Of a stretch of DNA of 64,000 nt, positions 62,109 through 64,000 are shown one piece after another (position 1 is the stretch's first letter; every line of letters starts with the position of its first letter). The stretch comes from Acrocarpospora pleiomorpha (lineage in GTDB: Bacteria; Actinomycetota; Actinomycetes; Streptosporangiales; Streptosporangiaceae), in contig NZ_BLAF01000055.1 in the NCBI RefSeq assembly GCF_009687885.1, positions 1 through 64,000 on the forward strand. The letters are read 5' to 3'. Under the pieces are notes generated by a model. The model searched no databases. It was given only the letters and a program-made list of their open reading frames with translations, and was not told where the DNA came from. A program made the position numbers and the translations under genes.

Positions 62109-62995
62109 CGCCCGGCGCGCGCCTCCGTGCACTGCTTGCCCGCGACGAGCCGCTGGTCATGCCAGGGGCGTGGGACTGTATGTCGGCGCGCCTTCTGCAG
62201 GACGCGGGCTTCGAGGCCGTCGGCGTGTCGGGTGCCGGCGTCTCGGTCGCGCGGCTCGGCCTCCCGGACCTTGGTTTCCTCGGGTTGTCGGACATGGCTG
62301 ACACGGTGCGAGCCATCGCTGCCAACGTCGAGGTGCCCGTACTCGCGGATGCGGACACCGGGTTCGGCAACACCCTGAGCGCGATTCGAACGGTCCGGGA
62401 GTTCACTGCGGCCGGCGCGGCCGGCCTGCACATCGAAGACCAGACGTTCCCGAAGCGCTGTGGGCACCTCGACGGCAAGCAGGTCATCAGCGCGGACGAG
62501 TATCTGACCAAGCTCTCGGCGGTCGTCCAGGAACGGCCCGATCCCGATTTCGTGGTGATCGCGCGCACCGACGTGCTCGCAGTGGAGGGCGTCGACGCTG
62601 CCATCGACCGCGCCAACCGCGCACTTGAGGTCGGCGCCGATGTGGTCATGATCGAGGCTGTCGAGACCCTGGAACAGGTGCAGCGCATAGGACGCGAGGT
62701 TTCGGGCGCCAAGCTGTACAACTTGGCGACCGGAGGCCGCGGGCCGCGCCTTACGGTCGCCGAGCTGCACGGGCTGGGGTTCGGGTGGATCGTCATGCCC
62801 GGACTCGCCATGGCCGGCGTGGTCGACGGTATCCGGCAGGCAGCGGCCGCCGCGCTGCGCGACGGCGATGACGAACACGTCGCCGCGCTGGGCTTCAGCC
62901 CACAGGACTTCTTCGAGCTCGGCGGCCTGTCGATGTGGCGTGAGCTGGAGCGCAAATACCCATCGGAGACGAGGAGCCAGCCGGCATGGGCATGA
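62105..62995 (+). CDS. isocitrate lyase/PEP mutase-family lyase (PrpB or dimethylmalate lyase-like)
   Basis: A 296-aa class of Mg-dependent C-C lyase. VPVLADADTGFGN supplies Mg ligands, HIEDQTFPKRCGHLDGKQV contains the catalytic Cys (KRCGH), and VVIARTDVLAVEG follows. PrpB (methylisocitrate lyase) and 2,3-dimethylmalate lyase have this layout. Its start GTG overlaps hyuB and its stop overlaps the hydratase gene, so it acts on the product of that hydratase. Confidence 0.92.
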   Translation: MTPGARLRALLARDEPLVMPGAWDCMSARLLQDAGFEAVGVSGAGVSVARLGLPDLGFLGLSDMADTVRAIAANVEVPVLADADTGFGNTLSAIRTVREFTAAGAAGLHIEDQTFPKRCGHLDGKQVISADEYLTKLSAVVQERPDPDFVVIARTDVLAVEGVDAAIDRANRALEVGADVVMIEAVETLEQVQRIGREVSGAKLYNLATGGRGPRLTVAELHGLGFGWIVMPGLAMAGVVDGIRQAAAAALRDGDDEHVAALGFSPQDFFELGGLSMWRELERKYPSETRSQPAWA

Positions 62996-64000
62996 CCATC
63001 GCAGAGAAGATCCTCGCGCGGGGCGCACAGGCGGACGTGGTGCGGCCTGGCGATCTGGTGACGGTGAAGGTCGACACGGCGATCGTGCTCGACATGAACT
63101 TCATCCCCGGAATGTGGGACACCGTCCGCAAGATGCACGATCCATCACGCGTGATCGTGATCCACGACCACCTCATCCCGGCGCGGGATGTGCAGGCGGC
63201 CGAGGCCATGGCACGCGGGCGCGAGTTCGTCGAACGGTGGGGGATCGAACGTTTCCACGACGTCGGCGGCGACCAGGGCATCGTCCACCAGGTCGTGGCG
63301 GACCGCGCTTACGGGTTGCCCGGCGAGATCCTGGTCTGCTGCGACTCGCACACCTGCAGCGTGGGTGTGCTCAACTGCGCCGGTCGCGGGCTAGGGACGC
63401 CCGAGCTTGCCTACGTCCTGTGCAAGGGGACGGCGTGGTTCAAGGTCGGTGAGACCGTGCGTTACGAGTTGCACGGCGAGTTGCCGCCGGTCGTCGCGAC
63501 TAAGGACGTGTTCCTGCGAATCGCTGGCGAGTACGGCTCGCACGAGGGGATGAACCTCGAGTACGCCGGCCCCGGGATCGCCAACCTCAGCCTCGATGCG
63601 CGACGCACTCTGTCGACGATGGCAGCTGAGCTGAGCGCCGAGTTCGCGATCTGGGAGCCCGACGATGTGCTGCTCGACTATGTCGCACCGCTGGCGACTC
63701 GCCCGTACGAGCCGGTGTGGCCCGACGCGGGCGCCGACTACCGCGATGTCCGGCGGCTCGATCTCGCCGAGATGGAGCCGTACATCGGCCTGCCGGACAA
63801 GGTCGTCCACAACGCCGTACCCATCACGGAACTCCGGGGGCCGGTCAAGGTCGACCAGTGTTTCATTGGTTCCTGTGCGAACGGCACGCTCGATGACATC
63901 GCCTCGGCCGCTCAGATCGTGCACGGACAGAAGGTCGCACCCGGGGTGCGTCTGATCGTCACACCGGGCTCTCAGCAGATCTACCGCGAGGCCATGCGGC
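62992..64000 (+). CDS. LeuC-like aconitase-family hydratase large subunit (incomplete at window end)
   Basis: 336 codons are present and the gene continues beyond the window. Aconitase-superfamily landmarks: MTIAEKILARGAQAD, VIVIHDHLIPARDVQAAE, GGDQGIVHQVVADR, CDSHTCSVGVLNCAGRGLGT and the [4Fe-4S] motif VDQCFIGSCANGTLDD. The second start (ATG 62992, ATGA overlap) is preferred to ATG 62986. Members include isopropylmalate, citraconate/maleate and dimethylmaleate hydratases; the neighbouring lyase suggests the last. Confidence 0.92.
   Translation, partial: MTIAEKILARGAQADVVRPGDLVTVKVDTAIVLDMNFIPGMWDTVRKMHDPSRVIVIHDHLIPARDVQAAEAMARGREFVERWGIERFHDVGGDQGIVHQVVADRAYGLPGEILVCCDSHTCSVGVLNCAGRGLGTPELAYVLCKGTAWFKVGETVRYELHGELPPVVATKDVFLRIAGEYGSHEGMNLEYAGPGIANLSLDARRTLSTMAAELSAEFAIWEPDDVLLDYVAPLATRPYEPVWPDAGADYRDVRRLDLAEMEPYIGLPDKVVHNAVPITELRGPVKVDQCFIGSCANGTLDDIASAAQIVHGQKVAPGVRLIVTPGSQQIYREAMR

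Noticed and set aside
1..64000. CRISPR arrays, rRNA genes and intact insertion sequences
   Set aside because: Looked for regular direct repeats and known conserved RNA stretches; none seen. All transposase similarities are fragments.

Overview
The window is high-GC DNA with many GTG starts, 4-bp ATGA/GTGA stop-start overlaps, a fused SecDF and the regulator mix typical of a soil actinomycete. I would guess a filamentous group such as Streptosporangiales or Pseudonocardiales, but no RNA gene or marker here fixes the taxon. No tRNA, rRNA or CRISPR array was found.

Region by region. (1) 1-5.7 kb: housekeeping and small secreted genes. There are two translationally coupled TraR/DksA zinc-finger proteins, two small secreted proteins, SecDF, a class-A beta-lactamase-like serine hydrolase and a frameshifted DUF2199 gene. 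(2) 6.0-7.4 kb: mobile-element wreckage, namely an IS110 transposase fragment abutting a 5' fragment of a group II intron with a recognisable GTGCGCCCAG start. (3) 7.5-15.4 kb: the most unusual part, a probable anti-phage/conflict island. It holds a two-helix membrane Macro-domain protein resembling the type II Thoeris effector, a CATRA-like protein fused to a TIR-like domain, a small CATRA-associated protein, a 1165-aa TPR-CHAT (caspase-like) protein and a second, larger protein carrying the same CATRA-associated domain. (4) 16.2-17.5 kb: more wreckage (ISL3, IS256, tyrosine recombinase), so the island is bracketed by decayed mobile DNA. (5) 17.5-19.0 kb: an ATPase with a C-terminal DUF234/nuclease-like region.

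(6) 19.4-29.2 kb: an arabinan/arabinoside utilisation locus, with a very large secreted GH51-type enzyme, a cytoplasmic GH51 arabinofuranosidase, a sugar ABC importer and a divergent LacI regulator with paired operator-like sites. (7) 29.3-36.0 kb: the homogentisate arm of tyrosine/phenylacetate catabolism (hmgA, fahA, a conserved unknown, MarR, FAD monooxygenase, MBL protein). (8) 36.1-46.6 kb: a branched-chain-type ABC importer with a LivH-LivM-LivG triple fusion, a nitroreductase, an acetoin-dehydrogenase-like E1 pair with a split AcoC (lipoyl domain plus alpha/beta hydrolase), a GntR regulator and an MDR oxidoreductase. Two of these transcription units carry an almost identical 27-bp promoter/operator element. 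(9) 46.7-47.2 kb: ISL3 and IS1634-like remnants.

(10) 47.4-50.1 kb: a class I P450 with its own [2Fe-2S] ferredoxin and reductase. (11) 50.2-56.9 kb: a homoprotocatechuate meta-cleavage operon (HpaD, HpaE, a DapA-family aldolase, an FAH-RraA fusion, GntR and LysR regulators). (12) 57.6-64.0 kb: an overlapping operon of an isochorismatase-like amidohydrolase, HyuA, HyuB, a PrpB/PEP-mutase-family lyase and the start of a LeuC-like hydratase that runs off the end. Together they suggest degradation of a cyclic imide or substituted maleate. From 29 kb onward the DNA is essentially a catabolic region for aromatic and unusual carbon sources, each block with its own importer or regulator.
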